Assembly (NCBI GenBank): GCA_027490725.1
Contig: JAIXXN010000012.1
Span: forward strand, 1-64,000
Length of the DNA: 64,000 nucleotides
From: Oxalobacteraceae bacterium
GTDB taxonomy: Bacteria; Pseudomonadota; Gammaproteobacteria; Burkholderiales; Burkholderiaceae_D
Reading direction: 5' to 3'
Shown: one piece after another, positions 29,363 to 40,132 of the stretch
How the letters are laid out: each line of letters opens with the position of its first letter
How positions within the stretch are numbered: position 1 is the first letter of the stretch
Notes under the pieces: model-generated
The model's database searches: none
What the model saw: only the letters and a program-made list of their open reading frames with translations
Told to the model about the DNA's origin: nothing
Made by a program: the position numbers and the translations under genes

Positions 29363-32300
29363 ATGAACGCCCCTGCACAAATTCAAGCTTTGCTGGCGGA
29401 AACGCCTCACGGTCCGGAGGCCACCCGCCTGCGCGAAATTCCTTATAACTACACGTCGTTTTCCGATCGCGAGATCGTGATCCGCTTGCTGGGCGAGGAA
29501 TCGTGGAGCTTGCTTGATGCCCTGCGTGGTGCCCGTCAGACGGGTCGTTCGGCGCGCATGCTGTACGAAGTGCTCGGTGATATCTGGGCGGTGCGGCGCA
29601 ATCCCTATTTGCAGGATGACTTGCTGGACAACCCGAAGCGGCGTCAGGAATTGATCGAAGCGCTGCATCACCGTCTGGCCGAGGTGGACAAGCGTCGCCT
29701 CAGCGTCGACGAGAGCGGTGTCGCTGGCGGCGCCGATGCCGAACAGCATCAGCGTAGCGAGAATGTGGCACGCCTGTTGCGCGCTGCCGGCAAGGCGGTG
29801 GCCGACTTCGGCGAAGAATTCAAGCAGACCTATGATCTGCGCAAGCGTACCACCAAGGTGCTGGGCCGCTATACGGACAAGCACAACATCTGCTTCGACG
29901 GCATGAAGCGCATTTCGCACGTGACCGACGCCACCGACTGGCGCGTCGAATATCCGTTCGTGGTGCTGACGCCGGACAACGAAGAAGAAATGGCCGGTCT
30001 GGTGAAAGGTTGTATCGAACTGGGACTGACCATCATCCCGCGCGGCGGCGGCACCGGTTACACGGGCGGCGCAATTCCGCTGACGCCGATGTCGGCCGTG
30101 ATCAATACGGAAAAGCTGCTTAACATGGGCCCGGTGGAAATGCAGGTACTGCCCGGCCTGAGCCGCGAGTACGCCACCATTTACACGGGCGCCGGGGTGA
30201 TTACCAACAAGGTGTCGGAAGCGGCCGAGAAGGCCGGTTTCGTGTTCGCCGTGGATCCGACTTCGGCCCACGCATCCTGCATCGGCGGCAATATCGCCAT
30301 GAATGCGGGCGGCAAGAAGGCTGTGCTGTGGGGCACGGCGCTGGACAATCTGGCGTCGTGGCGCATGGTCGACCCGAACGGTGACTGGCTGGAAGTGACC
30401 CGTCTCGACCATAATCTGTCGAAGATCCACGATGCGCCGCTGGCCCGTTTCAAACTCGAGTGGACCCATCCGAGCACGCGCGGTGAAGCCAAGGGCGAAC
30501 CGTTCAAAACGGAAGTGCTGGAAATCGAAGGCCGTAAATTCCGCAAGGAAGGTCTGGGCAAAGATGTGACCGACAAATTCCTGTCCGGTCTGCCCGGCAT
30601 CCAGAAAGAAGGCTGTGATGGTCTGATTACTTCGGGGCGCTGGATTCTGCACAAGATGCCCAAGCATACCCGCACCGTCTGTCTGGAATTCTTCGGTCAG
30701 GCGCGCGATGCGATCCCGTCGATCGTGGAAATCAAGGATTACCTCGACAGCCTGCCGGCCAAGGGCGAGCAGTTCGCCACCCTGCGTCTGGCCGGTCTCG
30801 AGCATCTGGACGAGCGCTATCTGCGTGCGGTCGGCTACGCCACCAAATCGAAACGCGGCGTGCTGCCGAAGATGGCGCTGTTCGGCGACATCGTCGGTGA
30901 CGATGAAAACGCCGTAGCGCTGGCCGCGTCGGAAGTGATCCGGATTGCCAACACCCGCGTCGGCGAGGGCTTTGTGGCCGTCAGCCCGGAAGCGCGTAAA
31001 AAATTCTGGCTCGATCGCGCCCGCACGGCAGCGATTGCCAAACACACCAATGCCTTCAAGATTAATGAAGACGTGGTGATTCCGCTCAACCGTATGGGGG
31101 AGTACACCGACGGCATCGAGCGCATCAATATCGAACTGTCGATCCGCAACAAGCTGCAACTGGCCGAGGAATTGCAGCAATTCTTCGCGGCCGGCAATCT
31201 GCCGATCGGCAAGAGCGACGACGCCGACGATGGCGTGGGCGATGAAGAAATGCTGGGCGACCGCGTGCAGCAAACCACGGCACTGCTGACGCAGGTGCAG
31301 GCACGCTGGACCTATCTGCTGGCCGAGCTCGATCAGCCGCTGGGCGCAGCGCTGCCGCAACTGGTCGCGCTGGGTCTGGAGCGCCTGCTGCCGGTGCTGC
31401 AGGAACGTCTGGCGGCGCAGCCGCAAGCGACGCTGTTCGACGTGGTGCAGGACCGTACCGTACGGATCAGCTGGAAACAGGAAATCCGTGCCAGCCTGCG
31501 CCAGATCTTCAATGGTGCAGCGTACAAGCTGATCCTCGATGAAGCGAGTGCCATTCACAAGCGCGTGCTGCGCGGCCGGGTATTCGTGGCCTTGCACATG
31601 CACGCCGGTGACGGCAATGTGCACACCAACTTGCCGGTCAATTCCGACCACTACGAAATGCTGCAACTGGCGCATCAGGCCGTGGCACGCATCATGAAGC
31701 TGGCCCGTTCGCTGAACGGCGTGATTTCGGGCGAGCATGGGATCGGCATTACCAAACTGGAATTCCTGACCGAAGAAGAAATCGGACCGTTCCGCGCCTA
31801 CAAGCAGCGCGTCGATCCGGAGGGGCGCTTCAACAAGGGTAAGCTGCTGAATCTGGAAGGCATGGAAGCGGATCTGAGCAATGCCTACACGCCATCGTTC
31901 GGGTTGATGGGCCACGAATCGCTGATCATGCAGCAGAGCGATATCGGTGAAATTGCCAACAGCGTCAAGGATTGTCTGCGTTGCGGTAAGTGCAAACCAG
32001 TGTGCTCGACCCACGTGCCGCGCGCCAATCTGCTGTACTCGCCACGTGACAAGATTCTCGCGACTTCCTCGCTGATCGAAGCCTTCCTGTACGAAGAGCA
32101 GACCCGCCGTGGTATCTCGATCAAGCACTGGGAAGAGTTCGAAGATGTGGCGGATCACTGCACCGTCTGCCATAAATGCGTCACCCCATGTCCGGTGAAT
32201 ATCGACTTCGGTGAGGTGTCCATGAATATGCGCAATCTGCTGCGCAAGATGGACAAGAAGAGCTTTAATCCCGGCAAGTCGGCGGCCATGTTCTTCCTGA

Positions 32301-33385
32301 ATGCCACCGATCCGGCCACCATCAACGCCACCCGTGCGGCGATGGTGGGCGTCGGCTACAAGATGCAGCGTCTGGGCAATGATTTACTGAAGAAATTCGC
32401 CAAAAAGCAGACCAAGGCACCGCCGCCGACCGTGGGCAAGCCGAAAGTGCGCGAGCAGGTGATTCACTTCATCAACAAGAAAATGCCGGGCGGTCTGCCG
32501 AAGAAAACCGCGCGTGCTCTGCTCGATATTGAAGACGACAAGGTGATTCCGATCATCCGTAATCCGCAGAAAACCAATGCCGATACGGAAGCCGTGTTCT
32601 ACTTCCCGGGCTGCGGTTCGGAGCGGCTGTTCTCGCAAGTGGGACTGGCCACGCAAGCGATGCTGTGGGAAGTGGGCGTGCAGACCGTGCTGCCGCCGGG
32701 CTATCTGTGCTGCGGTTATCCGCAACGCGGCGCCGGCGAGTACGACAAGGCCGAGAAGATGATGACGGATAACCGCGTGCTGTTCCACCGCATGGCGAAT
32801 ACGCTCAACTATCTGGACATCAAGACGGTGCTGGTGTCGTGCGGCACTTGCTACGACCAGCTGGCGACCTACGAGTTCGACAAGATCTTCCCGGGCTGCC
32901 GCATCATGGATATTCACGAATATCTGATGGAGAAACAGGTGCGTCTGGAAGGCGTGACGGGTACCCGCTATATGTACCACGAGCCATGCCACACGCCGAT
33001 GAAGCTGCAGGAAGCGACCAAGACCGTCAATACCCTGATCCAGACGCATGACAACGTCAAGATCGAGAAGAATGACCGCTGCTGTGGCGATTCCGGCACG
33101 CTGATGATTGCCCGTCCCGACATTTCCACGCAAGTGCGCTTCCGCAAGGAACAGGAAGTGATCAGCGGCGCCGACAAACTGCGCGCCGACGGTTTCACGG
33201 GCGAAGTCAAAATCCTGACCAGCTGCCCTGCGTGTCTGGGCGGGGTATCGCGCTACAGTGAAGATGCCGGTACCACGGCGGATTACATCGTGGTCGAAAT
33301 CGCCAAGCATCTGCTGGGTGAAAACTGGCTGCCCGAGTATGTGCAGCGCGCCAATGCGGGCGGCATCGAACGGGTGCTGGTGTAA
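29363..33385 (+). CDS. Giant FAD/Fe-S oxidoreductase (DUF3683, FAD-oxidase and CCG domains)
   Basis: 1340 residues. An N-terminal DUF3683-type region spans about 1-180. The FAD-binding PCMH domain ([17 protein letters not shown], about 195-400) and FAD-oxidase C domain end near 830. Two CxxCxxCxxxC 4Fe-4S motifs ([11 protein letters not shown] near 871, [11 protein letters not shown] near 932) follow, then two CCG domains ([13 protein letters not shown] near 1095; [11 protein letters not shown] near 1240) for non-cubane clusters. It resembles a single-chain fusion of GlcD- and GlpC/HdrB-like subunits, as in D-lactate or 2-hydroxyacid dehydrogenases. The substrate is not known. The start follows typical family N-termini ([11 protein letters not shown]); an in-frame ATG at 29315 is less likely. 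Confidence 0.9.
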   Translation: MNAPAQIQALLAETPHGPEATRLREIPYNYTSFSDREIVIRLLGEESWSLLDALRGARQTGRSARMLYEVLGDIWAVRRNPYLQDDLLDNPKRRQELIEALHHRLAEVDKRRLSVDESGVAGGADAEQHQRSENVARLLRAAGKAVADFGEEFKQTYDLRKRTTKVLGRYTDKHNICFDGMKRISHVTDATDWRVEYPFVVLTPDNEEEMAGLVKGCIELGLTIIPRGGGTGYTGGAIPLTPMSAVINTEKLLNMGPVEMQVLPGLSREYATIYTGAGVITNKVSEAAEKAGFVFAVDPTSAHASCIGGNIAMNAGGKKAVLWGTALDNLASWRMVDPNGDWLEVTRLDHNLSKIHDAPLARFKLEWTHPSTRGEAKGEPFKTEVLEIEGRKFRKEGLGKDVTDKFLSGLPGIQKEGCDGLITSGRWILHKMPKHTRTVCLEFFGQARDAIPSIVEIKDYLDSLPAKGEQFATLRLAGLEHLDERYLRAVGYATKSKRGVLPKMALFGDIVGDDENAVALAASEVIRIANTRVGEGFVAVSPEARKKFWLDRARTAAIAKHTNAFKINEDVVIPLNRMGEYTDGIERINIELSIRNKLQLAEELQQFFAAGNLPIGKSDDADDGVGDEEMLGDRVQQTTALLTQVQARWTYLLAELDQPLGAALPQLVALGLERLLPVLQERLAAQPQATLFDVVQDRTVRISWKQEIRASLRQIFNGAAYKLILDEASAIHKRVLRGRVFVALHMHAGDGNVHTNLPVNSDHYEMLQLAHQAVARIMKLARSLNGVISGEHGIGITKLEFLTEEEIGPFRAYKQRVDPEGRFNKGKLLNLEGMEADLSNAYTPSFGLMGHESLIMQQSDIGEIANSVKDCLRCGKCKPVCSTHVPRANLLYSPRDKILATSSLIEAFLYEEQTRRGISIKHWEEFEDVADHCTVCHKCVTPCPVNIDFGEVSMNMRNLLRKMDKKSFNPGKSAAMFFLNATDPATINATRAAMVGVGYKMQRLGNDLLKKFAKKQTKAPPPTVGKPKVREQVIHFINKKMPGGLPKKTARALLDIEDDKVIPIIRNPQKTNADTEAVFYFPGCGSERLFSQVGLATQAMLWEVGVQTVLPPGYLCCGYPQRGAGEYDKAEKMMTDNRVLFHRMANTLNYLDIKTVLVSCGTCYDQLATYEFDKIFPGCRIMDIHEYLMEKQVRLEGVTGTRYMYHEPCHTPMKLQEATKTVNTLIQTHDNVKIEKNDRCCGDSGTLMIARPDISTQVRFRKEQEVISGADKLRADGFTGEVKILTSCPACLGGVSRYSEDAGTTADYIVVEIAKHLLGENWLPEYVQRANAGGIERVLV

Positions 33386-33816
33386 TGGCTTGCGATCTTT
33401 GCACATTGCTGGCGGCGCCTGCAGACGGGGTGCTGATCTGGCGCGATCGGCAACTGTCGGTGATCGCCGTCGACGAAGCTGAATATCCGGGCTACACGCG
33501 GGTAGTGTGGAATGCCCATGTGCGTGAAATGACGGATCTGAGCGTCAGCGAACGTCAGCATGTGATGGCGGTCGTGTGGGCGGTGGAAGCGGCCCAGCGC
33601 GCTATCATGTCGCCGGATAAAGTCAATCTGGCCAGTTTCGGCAATATGACGCCCCATGTACACTGGCATGTGATTCCCCGCTATGCTGGGGATGCCCATT
33701 TCCCTCAGCCGACTTGGGCAGTGGCGCAGCGCGCCGCCGATCCGGCCGTGCTGGCCGAACGCCGCGCGCTGGTTGCGGCGCTGCACGCCGCCATCAAGCA
33801 AGCTCTACAAGGATAA
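33385..33816 (+). CDS. HIT family protein
   Basis: 143 residues with the histidine-triad motif HVHWHVIPR near 92-100 and a cysteine pair near the N-terminus (CDLC). These are nucleotide hydrolases or transferases that usually act on AMP-linked or dinucleoside polyphosphates. The start overlaps the DUF3683 stop by one base (TAATG), so translation is coupled. Substrate unknown. Confidence 0.92.
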   Translation: MACDLCTLLAAPADGVLIWRDRQLSVIAVDEAEYPGYTRVVWNAHVREMTDLSVSERQHVMAVVWAVEAAQRAIMSPDKVNLASFGNMTPHVHWHVIPRYAGDAHFPQPTWAVAQRAADPAVLAERRALVAALHAAIKQALQG

Positions 33817-33818
33817 GC

Positions 33819-34250
33819 ATGCGCCATCAAGCTACCGGACTGACGGTCCACAACCAGTCGCGCCGCCTCGACGTGGAATTTGACGACGGCGCAAGTTTCT
33901 CGATTTCCTTCGAGTTGCTGCGCGTGTATTCGCCCTCGGCCGAAGTGAAGGGCCACGGCCCGGGTCAGGAAACGCTGCAAGTGGGCAAGCGTGAAGTGGG
34001 TATCGCCGGCATCGAGCCGGTCGGCAACTACGCGATCCAGCCGACCTTCAGCGATGGCCATAACTCCGGTCTGTACACCTGGGACTATCTGTATCGGCTA
34101 GGTCAAGAACAGGACAGCCTGTGGGCCGACTACATGGCGCGTCTGCATGCGGCCGGTTTCGACGGCGACACTGGCCGCGCGACGGGCACCGTACTGCCAG
34201 GCAGCTCGGCAGCGCCGGCAGGACACCACGGCTGCGGCCACAAGCACTGA
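33819..34250 (+). CDS. DUF971 domain-containing protein
   Basis: 143 residues. DUF971 (gamma-butyrobetaine hydroxylase N-terminal-like) core: LTVHNQSRRLDVEFDDGASF, then ISFELLRVYSPSAEVKGHG and YTWDYLYRLG. The C-terminus GHHGCGHKH is a His/Cys-rich likely metal-binding tail. It starts two bases after the HIT stop and precedes ubiE, an arrangement I believe is common in betaproteobacteria. A role in Fe-S or cofactor assembly has been suggested for DUF971 proteins but is not established. Confidence 0.85.
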   Translation: MRHQATGLTVHNQSRRLDVEFDDGASFSISFELLRVYSPSAEVKGHGPGQETLQVGKREVGIAGIEPVGNYAIQPTFSDGHNSGLYTWDYLYRLGQEQDSLWADYMARLHAAGFDGDTGRATGTVLPGSSAAPAGHHGCGHKH

Positions 34251-34261
34251 TTCACCGGGCG

Positions 34262-34294
34262 GCCGGCAGTAGCCGATACGGCAACCCTGCCGGC
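34262..34294 (+). terminator. Candidate hairpin terminator after the DUF971 gene
   Basis: GCCGGCAG (34262-34269) pairs exactly with CTGCCGGC (34287-34294). It lacks a T-run, so termination may be weak or Rho-assisted. Confidence 0.35.
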
Positions 34295-34340
34295 TTGCCC
34301 CACTGTACTGCGCCATGCTGTCGGGCGCAGAGCCGTCTTG

Positions 34341-34346
34341 TATAAT
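34341..34346 (+). promoter_or_regulatory. Candidate -10 box for ubiE
   Basis: A perfect TATAAT 28 bp before the ubiE ATG; the -35 is unclear. Confidence 0.4.
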
Positions 34347-34373
34347 GCCGGCAAACTAACAGGCCTGCCTACC

Positions 34374-35108
34374 ATGACCAATACCACTCACTTCGGTTAC
34401 AAAACTGTCGCGGAAGACGAAAAAGTCCGCGAAGTTGCCAAGGTTTTCCATTCTGTCGCTGCCAAGTACGACATCATGAACGACGTCATGTCGGCTGGCC
34501 TGCACCGTCTGTGGAAGACGTTCACCATCGCGCACGCGGGTGTGCGTCCCGGCTTTAAATGTCTGGATATCGCCGGTGGTACGGGCGATCTGGCCAAGGT
34601 CTTCGCCAAGCAGGCGGGGCCGACGGGTGAAGTCTGGCTGACCGATATTAATGAGTCGATGTTGCGGGTAGGTCGCGATCGCCTCTTGAATCGTGGCCTG
34701 AACACCCCCACCTTGCTGTGTGATGCGGAAAAACTGCCCTTCCCGGACAATTATTTCGACCGCGTCAGCGTGGCGTTCGGCTTGCGAAATATGACCCACA
34801 AGGATGTGGCGCTGGCGGAAATGCGCCGCGTGCTGAAACCGGGCGGCAAGCTGCTGGTACTGGAATTTTCCAAAGTGGCGGCACCCTTGCAAAAACCTTA
34901 TGATATTTATTCGTTCAAGGTCTTGCCCTGGATGGGCGCGAAGATTGCCGGTGATGCCGATAGCTACCGTTATCTGGCAGAATCGATCCGCATGCATCCG
35001 GATCAGGATACGCTGAAGAGCATGATGGAACAGGTCGGGCTGGAGCGGGTCCAGTATTTCAACCTGACGGCAGGTGTGGCCGCTTTGCACACTGGTATCA
35101 AACTGTAA
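34374..35108 (+). CDS. ubiE: Ubiquinone/menaquinone C-methyltransferase UbiE
   Basis: 244 residues, SAM-dependent methyltransferase for the C-methylation step of ubiquinone (and menaquinone) synthesis. Landmarks: [20 protein letters not shown], then [17 protein letters not shown], motif [14 protein letters not shown], and [10 protein letters not shown]. The family length and sequence are typical. It starts the cluster ubiE, Tim44-like, ubiJ, ubiB. Confidence 0.97.
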   Translation: MTNTTHFGYKTVAEDEKVREVAKVFHSVAAKYDIMNDVMSAGLHRLWKTFTIAHAGVRPGFKCLDIAGGTGDLAKVFAKQAGPTGEVWLTDINESMLRVGRDRLLNRGLNTPTLLCDAEKLPFPDNYFDRVSVAFGLRNMTHKDVALAEMRRVLKPGGKLLVLEFSKVAAPLQKPYDIYSFKVLPWMGAKIAGDADSYRYLAESIRMHPDQDTLKSMMEQVGLERVQYFNLTAGVAALHTGIKL

Positions 35109-35125
35109 TTTCATTGAGGATGTCC

Positions 35126-36058
35126 ATGAAACTGAAGCAACTCCTGATTGGCGCAGTACTGGCCGTTTCTGCTATGTCGATGCTGGCTGAAGCCACCGCG
35201 CGTCCGATGGGCGGCGGTCGTTCGATCGGTCGTCAGTCGCAGAGCGTCAACCGCATGCCTCCAGCCGCTGCACCTCAGCAGGCTCCGCGTCAGGCAGCCC
35301 CGGCTGCGCCTGCACCGGCGCCGGCCGTACCACCGAAACCGGCTAGCCCATGGAAAGGCATCCTCGGCGGCGCGCTGCTGGGTCTGGGTATTGGCGCACT
35401 GTTCTCGCACTTCGGTCTGGGTGGCGCCATGGGCGGCATGCTGGGCTCGATCATCATGCTGGCCCTGCTGGCTGGTGTCGGCGTGTTGCTGTTCCGCATG
35501 TTCCGTCGCAAGTCGGCACCGGCACCGGCCGCTGCCGGTATGCCAGCCGGCTTTAACGGCAACTACGACCAGAATCAGGCGTATGCCCAGCCAGCTGCGA
35601 CGGCAACGCCGGAAATCGGTTCGCGTCTGGCCGGCGAAGCCCCTGCGGCTCCGGTAGCGCCGGTAGCGCACACCCCGTGGGGTGTGCCGGCTGACTTCGA
35701 TGCAGCGACCTTCCTGCGCGTGGCCAAAGGTAACTTTATCCGTCTGCAAGCGGCCTGGGACAAAGGCGATGTGGCCGATATCCGCGAATTCACCACGCCG
35801 GAAGTGTTTGCCGAGCTGAAGCTGCAAATCACCGAGCGCGGCGCCCAGAAGGATTACACCGACGTGGTCACCATCGACGCGGAACTGCTGGGTATCGAAA
35901 CCAGCAATGACGAGTACCTGTCCAGCGTCAAATTCAGCGGCTCCATCAAACCGGCGCCGGACGCGCTGGCCGAGCCGTTCCACGAAGTGTGGAATCTGGT
36001 CAAGCCGGTATCGGGCAACGGTGGCTGGCTGCTGGCTGGTATTCAGCAGCTCGCTTAA
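35126..36058 (+). CDS. Tim44-like domain membrane protein
   Basis: 310 residues. A signal or anchor (MKLKQLLIGAVLAVSAMSML) is followed by a Pro/Ala-rich linker, then a Gly-rich hydrophobic pair (ILGGALLGLGIGALFSHFGL; IIMLALLAGVGVLLFRMF, about 75-125), then a Tim44-like domain (FLRVAKGNFIRLQAAWDKG to the end). GAGGA lies five bases before the ATG. Bacterial Tim44-like proteins have no settled role. It sits between ubiE and ubiJ, which suggests a membrane-linked job near the ubiquinone complex, but that is inference. Confidence 0.85.
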   Translation: MKLKQLLIGAVLAVSAMSMLAEATARPMGGGRSIGRQSQSVNRMPPAAAPQQAPRQAAPAAPAPAPAVPPKPASPWKGILGGALLGLGIGALFSHFGLGGAMGGMLGSIIMLALLAGVGVLLFRMFRRKSAPAPAAAGMPAGFNGNYDQNQAYAQPAATATPEIGSRLAGEAPAAPVAPVAHTPWGVPADFDAATFLRVAKGNFIRLQAAWDKGDVADIREFTTPEVFAELKLQITERGAQKDYTDVVTIDAELLGIETSNDEYLSSVKFSGSIKPAPDALAEPFHEVWNLVKPVSGNGGWLLAGIQQLA

Positions 36059-36090
36059 TCGCCGCGCTTTGCGGCAAACTGGTAAGATCA

Positions 36091-36120
36091 AGACCGCCCG
36101 ACTTTCGGGCGGTTTTCTTT
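36091..36120 (+). terminator. Terminator between the Tim44-like gene and ubiJ
   Basis: ACCGCCCGA (36093-36101) pairs with TCGGGCGGT (36105-36113), then TTTCTTTT. It is a good intrinsic terminator, yet ubiJ starts 27 bp downstream, so ubiJ-ubiB needs readthrough or a local promoter. Confidence 0.75.
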
Positions 36121-36146
36121 TGCGGTTTTGTTTTGATGGTATCCGA

Positions 36147-36782
36147 ATGATTGCACCGAATCTGGGCCTATTTACTGCGGCAGCGCCGGCCTGCGCTGCC
36201 ATCAACCACTTGCTGGCGCAGGAGCCGGCGGCGCGTGCCGCCTTGCTGCGCCACAGCGGCAAGGTTGCGGCCATCGATAGTGGCGCCGTGGTGCTGCGCC
36301 TGCAAGTGACGGCGGACGGCTATCTGCAGCCTGCCGAGGCAGAGAGCGAGGCGCGTGTCACCATCAGTCTGAAGCTGGCCGATGTGCCGCTGATGCTGCA
36401 GAACCGCGCCCGGGCGTTTTCCTATGTGCAGATTGCCGGTGACGCCGAACTGGCCAATACCATCTCGACGCTGAGCAACACGCTGCGCTGGGACGCCGAA
36501 CAGGATCTGGAAAAAGTGCTGGGGCCGGTGGCCGCGGTGCGCATGGTGGCGGGCGCCAGGTCGGCCTTCGAGATGCTGCGCACGGGGCAGCGCAAGCTGG
36601 CGGAGAATGTTGCCGAATTCCTGCTCGAAGAACGGCCGGTGCTGGTGCGTCCGGAAGTGGTAGAGGGCTTTTCTGCCGACGTGGTGCGCTTGCGCGACGA
36701 CGTGGAGCGGGCTGCCAAACGGCTGGCTAAGCTGGAACAGAAGTTAGAACAAAAGTTAGAACAAAACACGGGCTCGCACTAA
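36147..36782 (+). CDS. ubiJ: Ubiquinone biosynthesis accessory factor UbiJ (SCP2 domain)
   Basis: 211 residues. An N-terminal SCP2-type lipid-binding domain ([29 protein letters not shown]) is followed by a charged coiled-coil end ([19 protein letters not shown], with a repeated KLEQ motif). UbiJ with UbiK scaffolds the soluble ubiquinone-synthesis complex. The stop overlaps the ubiB start (TAATG). Confidence 0.92.
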   Translation: MIAPNLGLFTAAAPACAAINHLLAQEPAARAALLRHSGKVAAIDSGAVVLRLQVTADGYLQPAEAESEARVTISLKLADVPLMLQNRARAFSYVQIAGDAELANTISTLSNTLRWDAEQDLEKVLGPVAAVRMVAGARSAFEMLRTGQRKLAENVAEFLLEERPVLVRPEVVEGFSADVVRLRDDVERAAKRLAKLEQKLEQKLEQNTGSH

Positions 36783-38350
36783 TGCTGAAATTTTTACGAT
36801 TACTGAAGATCCTGCGCGTTGCGATCCAGTATGGTCTGGATGAAATTGCGTTTGCCGAGCTGAAGAAGCCACGCATCGCTAAACTGATTGAAACGCTATT
36901 CTTCTGGCGCGACCTGTCCGCCCCGCGCGGGGTGCGGCTGCGCATGGCACTGGAAGATCTGGGCCCGATCTTCGTCAAGTTCGGTCAGGTACTGTCGACC
37001 CGGCGCGACCTGATTCCCGGCGATCTGGTGGAAGAGTTGTCGCGCCTGCAGGACCGTGTGCCGCCGTTCCCGACCGAGCTGGCGATTGCGCAGATCCGCA
37101 AATCGCTGGGCGCCCATCCGGACGAACTGTTCGCCAGCTTCGAGCGCACCCCGGTGGCCTCGGCCTCGATCGCGCAAGTGCACTTTGCCACGCTCAAGGA
37201 TGGCAAGCAGGTGGCCGTCAAGGTGCTGCGTCCGGGCATGAAAAAATCTATCGATGACGATGTCGCGCTGATGCACATCGCTGCCGAGTGGGTAGGGCGC
37301 TTCTGGGCCGACAGCAAACGTCTGAAGCCGAAAGAAGTGGTGGCCGAATTCGATAAATATCTGCACGACGAACTCGACCTGATGCGCGAGGCGGCCAATG
37401 CCAGCCAACTGCGCCGTAACTTCGCCAATTCCGACCTGCTGCTGGTGCCGGAAATGTACTGGGATTACTGCTCGAACAGCGTGATCGTGATGGAGCGTAT
37501 GCACGGCATACCTGTTTCGCAGATCGACCGGCTGGCCGAAGCAGGCGTGGATCTGAAAAAGCTGTCCAGCGATGGCGTGGAGATTTTCTTCACGCAGGTA
37601 TTCCGTGACGGTTTCTTCCATGCTGATATGCATCCGGGGAATATTCTGGTGTCGGTCGATCCGGCCAGTTTCGGTCGCTATATCGCACTCGATTTCGGCA
37701 TCGTCGGCACGCTCAATGACTTCGACAAGGATTACCTGTCGCAGAACTTCCTGGCTTTCTTCCGGCGTGATTACAAACGCGTGGCGGAAGCCCACATCGA
37801 ATCGGGCTGGGCGCCGAAAGACACCCGCGTCGACGAACTGGAATCGGCGGTGCGGGCCTGCTGCGAACCGATTTTCGATCGTCCCCTGAAAGACATTTCC
37901 TTCGGCCAGATTCTGCTGCGTCTGTTCCAGACTTCGCGCCGCTTCAATGTCGAAGTGCAACCGCAACTGGTGCTGCTGCAAAAAACCCTGCTGAATATCG
38001 AAGGGCTGGGGCGCCAGCTCGATCCGGATCTGGATCTGTGGAAAACCGCCAAGCCCTATCTGGAAAACTGGATGGCCGAGCAGGTGGGGCTGAAAGGCAT
38101 GTGGCAGCGCATGAAGGCGGAAGCGCCCCATTACGCGCACGTGCTGCCGCAACTGCCGCGTCTGCTGCACAAGGCACTGGCACAGCAGGCCGAGCCGGTT
38201 GCCGACAATACCGAACTGATCAAGGTGCTGATTCAGGAACAGCAACGCACCAATCGTCTGCTGGCGCTGGTGGTGTATTTCGCGCTGGCGTTTGGCGGCG
38301 GGGTGGCAGTGCTGCAACTGTATCTGCGCTGGCAGCATCTGGCTGGCTAG
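36782..38350 (+). CDS. ubiB: Ubiquinone biosynthesis regulatory protein kinase-like UbiB
   Basis: 522 residues of the ABC1/ADCK/UbiB atypical kinase family. The diagnostic KxGQ motif is in [19 protein letters not shown] near 60-77. The kinase-like core has the Lys of [20 protein letters not shown] as catalytic loop and ALDFGIVG as the metal-binding Asp. A C-terminal helix ([20 protein letters not shown]) anchors it. It is an ATPase supporting ubiquinone intermediate extraction, and co-translated with ubiJ. Confidence 0.96.
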   Translation: MLKFLRLLKILRVAIQYGLDEIAFAELKKPRIAKLIETLFFWRDLSAPRGVRLRMALEDLGPIFVKFGQVLSTRRDLIPGDLVEELSRLQDRVPPFPTELAIAQIRKSLGAHPDELFASFERTPVASASIAQVHFATLKDGKQVAVKVLRPGMKKSIDDDVALMHIAAEWVGRFWADSKRLKPKEVVAEFDKYLHDELDLMREAANASQLRRNFANSDLLLVPEMYWDYCSNSVIVMERMHGIPVSQIDRLAEAGVDLKKLSSDGVEIFFTQVFRDGFFHADMHPGNILVSVDPASFGRYIALDFGIVGTLNDFDKDYLSQNFLAFFRRDYKRVAEAHIESGWAPKDTRVDELESAVRACCEPIFDRPLKDISFGQILLRLFQTSRRFNVEVQPQLVLLQKTLLNIEGLGRQLDPDLDLWKTAKPYLENWMAEQVGLKGMWQRMKAEAPHYAHVLPQLPRLLHKALAQQAEPVADNTELIKVLIQEQQRTNRLLALVVYFALAFGGGVAVLQLYLRWQHLAG

Positions 38351-38368
38351 CGCGGGAAGGGCAGGACG

Positions 38369-38974
38369 ATGGTCGATTTTACCGAGCGCGATCCCGCTTC
38401 CCCGGCGTTCTGGGACGAGCGTTTTGCGCGCCAGTTCACGCCATGGGATCGCGGTGCCGTACCGCAGGCATTGCAGGAACTGGTGGCCAGCAGTGCACCA
38501 CGGGTTAGCCTGATTCCCGGCTGCGGCGCTGCTTACGAACTGGTGTGTCTGGCCGAAGCGGGCTGGGATGTCACCGCCATCGACTTTTCGCCGAGCGCGG
38601 TGACGACTGGAAAAGCCGTGGCCGGAGTGCATGCGGCACGCGTGGTGCAGGCCGATTTCTTTGCGTGGCAGGTCGCGCCAGCGTCGCCGCCCCTGGAACT
38701 GATCTACGAACGGGCGTTTCTGTGTGCCATGCCAGCGGCCATGCGGCCGCAGGTAGCGGCGCGCTGGGCCGCCTTGCTGCCTCCCGGCGGCTGGCTGGCC
38801 GGGTATTTCTTCTTTGACGACCAGCCCAAAGGCCCGCCATTCGGGATCAGCCGCAGTGCACTGGACGCTTTGTTGCAGGCCGATTTCGAGTGCATCGTCG
38901 ATGCGCCGGTCAGCGATTCGATTGCCGTTTTTGCCGGTAAAGAGCGCTGGATGATCTGGCAGCGACGCGCCTGA
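38369..38974 (+). CDS. Thiopurine S-methyltransferase-like SAM-dependent methyltransferase
   Basis: 201 residues of the TPMT family. Opening FWDERFARQFTPWDRGAVP is characteristic; SAM motif I is SLIPGCGAAYELVCLAEAG, followed by VTAIDFSPSAV; a C-terminal GYFFFDDQPKGPPFGIS stretch matches the family. In bacteria these enzymes are linked to tellurite, selenium or thiol methylation; the real substrate is unknown. It lies 18 bp after ubiB. Confidence 0.9.
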   Translation: MVDFTERDPASPAFWDERFARQFTPWDRGAVPQALQELVASSAPRVSLIPGCGAAYELVCLAEAGWDVTAIDFSPSAVTTGKAVAGVHAARVVQADFFAWQVAPASPPLELIYERAFLCAMPAAMRPQVAARWAALLPPGGWLAGYFFFDDQPKGPPFGISRSALDALLQADFECIVDAPVSDSIAVFAGKERWMIWQRRA

Positions 38975-39031
38975 ACCGCGGCGGCTGGCAGGCTGACAGC
39001 AGGAAACCGGCAAGTGGCGGCTAAAAAGCTT

Positions 39032-39037
39032 TATAAT
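39032..39037 (+). promoter_or_regulatory. Candidate -10 box for the FmdB-DUF502 genes
   Basis: A perfect TATAAT 33 bp before the FmdB gene, with a poor -35. GGAG lies seven bases before the start. Confidence 0.4.
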
Positions 39038-39069
39038 TCAGGGTTTTGATGATTTTTGCGGAGTAATAG

Positions 39070-39366
39070 ATGCCGATCTACGCTTACCGCTGCGAAGCCT
39101 GCGGTTTTGCCAAGGATGTTTTGCAGAAGATTTCTGATCCCCAGCTGACGGTTTGCCTGTCCTGCGGAAAAGAAAGTTTTAAGAAACAATTGACTGCAGC
39201 TGGCTTCCAGCTCAAGGGCACTGGCTGGTACCAGACCGATTTCCGTGGTGGTACGCCACCGGCAACGGGGATTTCCACCGGACCAACGGAAGGCGTCAAG
39301 CCGGCTGCTCCCGCTGCTGCGCCTGCTGCACCTGCTGCAACGTCGGGCGGCGGCGATAGCGCTTGA
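39070..39366 (+). CDS. FmdB family zinc-ribbon protein
   Basis: 98 residues. The N-terminal zinc ribbon reads MPIYAYRCEACG with two CxxC pairs (CEAC, CLSC), followed by KQLTAAGFQLKGTGWYQTDF and a Pro/Ala-rich tail. FmdB proteins are small putative regulators; the name derives from formamidase operons and no specific role is implied here. The gene is next to DUF502 and aspS, a conserved betaproteobacterial neighbourhood. Confidence 0.92.
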   Translation: MPIYAYRCEACGFAKDVLQKISDPQLTVCLSCGKESFKKQLTAAGFQLKGTGWYQTDFRGGTPPATGISTGPTEGVKPAAPAAAPAAPAATSGGGDSA

Positions 39367-39433
39367 GTCAGTCTGCCTGCGCGCGACCCTGCGGTCTGGC
39401 TACAGCAATGTATAACTCCCACGAGTAGGAACT

Positions 39434-40054
39434 ATGCGTAAATATTTCATTACCGGCTTACTGATTCTGGTCCCCCTGGCGATTACCGCCTGGGTGCTGA
39501 ATCTGGTGATCAGCACCATGGACCAGTCGCTGCTGTTTGTGCCGCTGCGCTGGCAGCCGCGCACCCTGTTCGGCTTCGATATTCCCGGGCTGGGCACGGT
39601 GCTGACGGTACTGATCGTGTTCTTTACGGGCTTGCTGACCAATAATCTGGTCGGTAAATATGTGGTGCGCCTGTGGGAAAAGCTGCTGACCCGGATTCCC
39701 GTGGTCAGCTCGCTGTATTCGAGTGTCAAGCAGGTATCCGATACGCTGTTCTCCTCGTCCGGCAATGCTTTCCGCAAAGCGGTACTGATTCCGTATCCGC
39801 ATCCGCAATCGTGGACCATCGCGTTTCTGACCGGCACGCCGGGCGGTGACGTGAAGAACCATCTGGTGGGCGATTTCGTGAGTGTCTACGTACCGACAAC
39901 GCCGAATCCGACCTCGGGCTTTTTCCTGATGATGGCGCGCAAGGATGTGGTCGAGCTGGACATGTCGGTGGACGCCGCACTGAAATACATCGTCTCGATG
40001 GGTGTGGTGGCGCCGGATGAAGCGCCCGAAGCCATCGAAACGAAGCAGCAATAA
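39434..40054 (+). CDS. DUF502 family membrane protein
   Basis: 206 residues. Two transmembrane segments lie near the N-terminus (ITGLLILVPLAITAWVLNLV, and GTVLTVLIVFFTGLLTN near 55-75), and the family block IPVVSSLYSSVKQVSDTLF follows. The C-terminal domain is soluble (VPTTPNPTSGFFLMMARKD). Function unknown. It is between FmdB and aspS, with AGGAA before the start. Confidence 0.9.
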   Translation: MRKYFITGLLILVPLAITAWVLNLVISTMDQSLLFVPLRWQPRTLFGFDIPGLGTVLTVLIVFFTGLLTNNLVGKYVVRLWEKLLTRIPVVSSLYSSVKQVSDTLFSSSGNAFRKAVLIPYPHPQSWTIAFLTGTPGGDVKNHLVGDFVSVYVPTTPNPTSGFFLMMARKDVVELDMSVDAALKYIVSMGVVAPDEAPEAIETKQQ

Positions 40055-40132
40055 GCAGCAAAAATACAGCATATCGTCACTACGACAAGATCAAGATTAA
40101 CTGAGTAACCTAACCTGAACCGAGAAATTACA

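Noticed and set aside
29267..32173. A 968-codon antisense open frame over the DUF3683 gene
   Set aside because: Same explanation: the complementary frame of a long GC-rich gene, with no domain and no ribosome-binding site.
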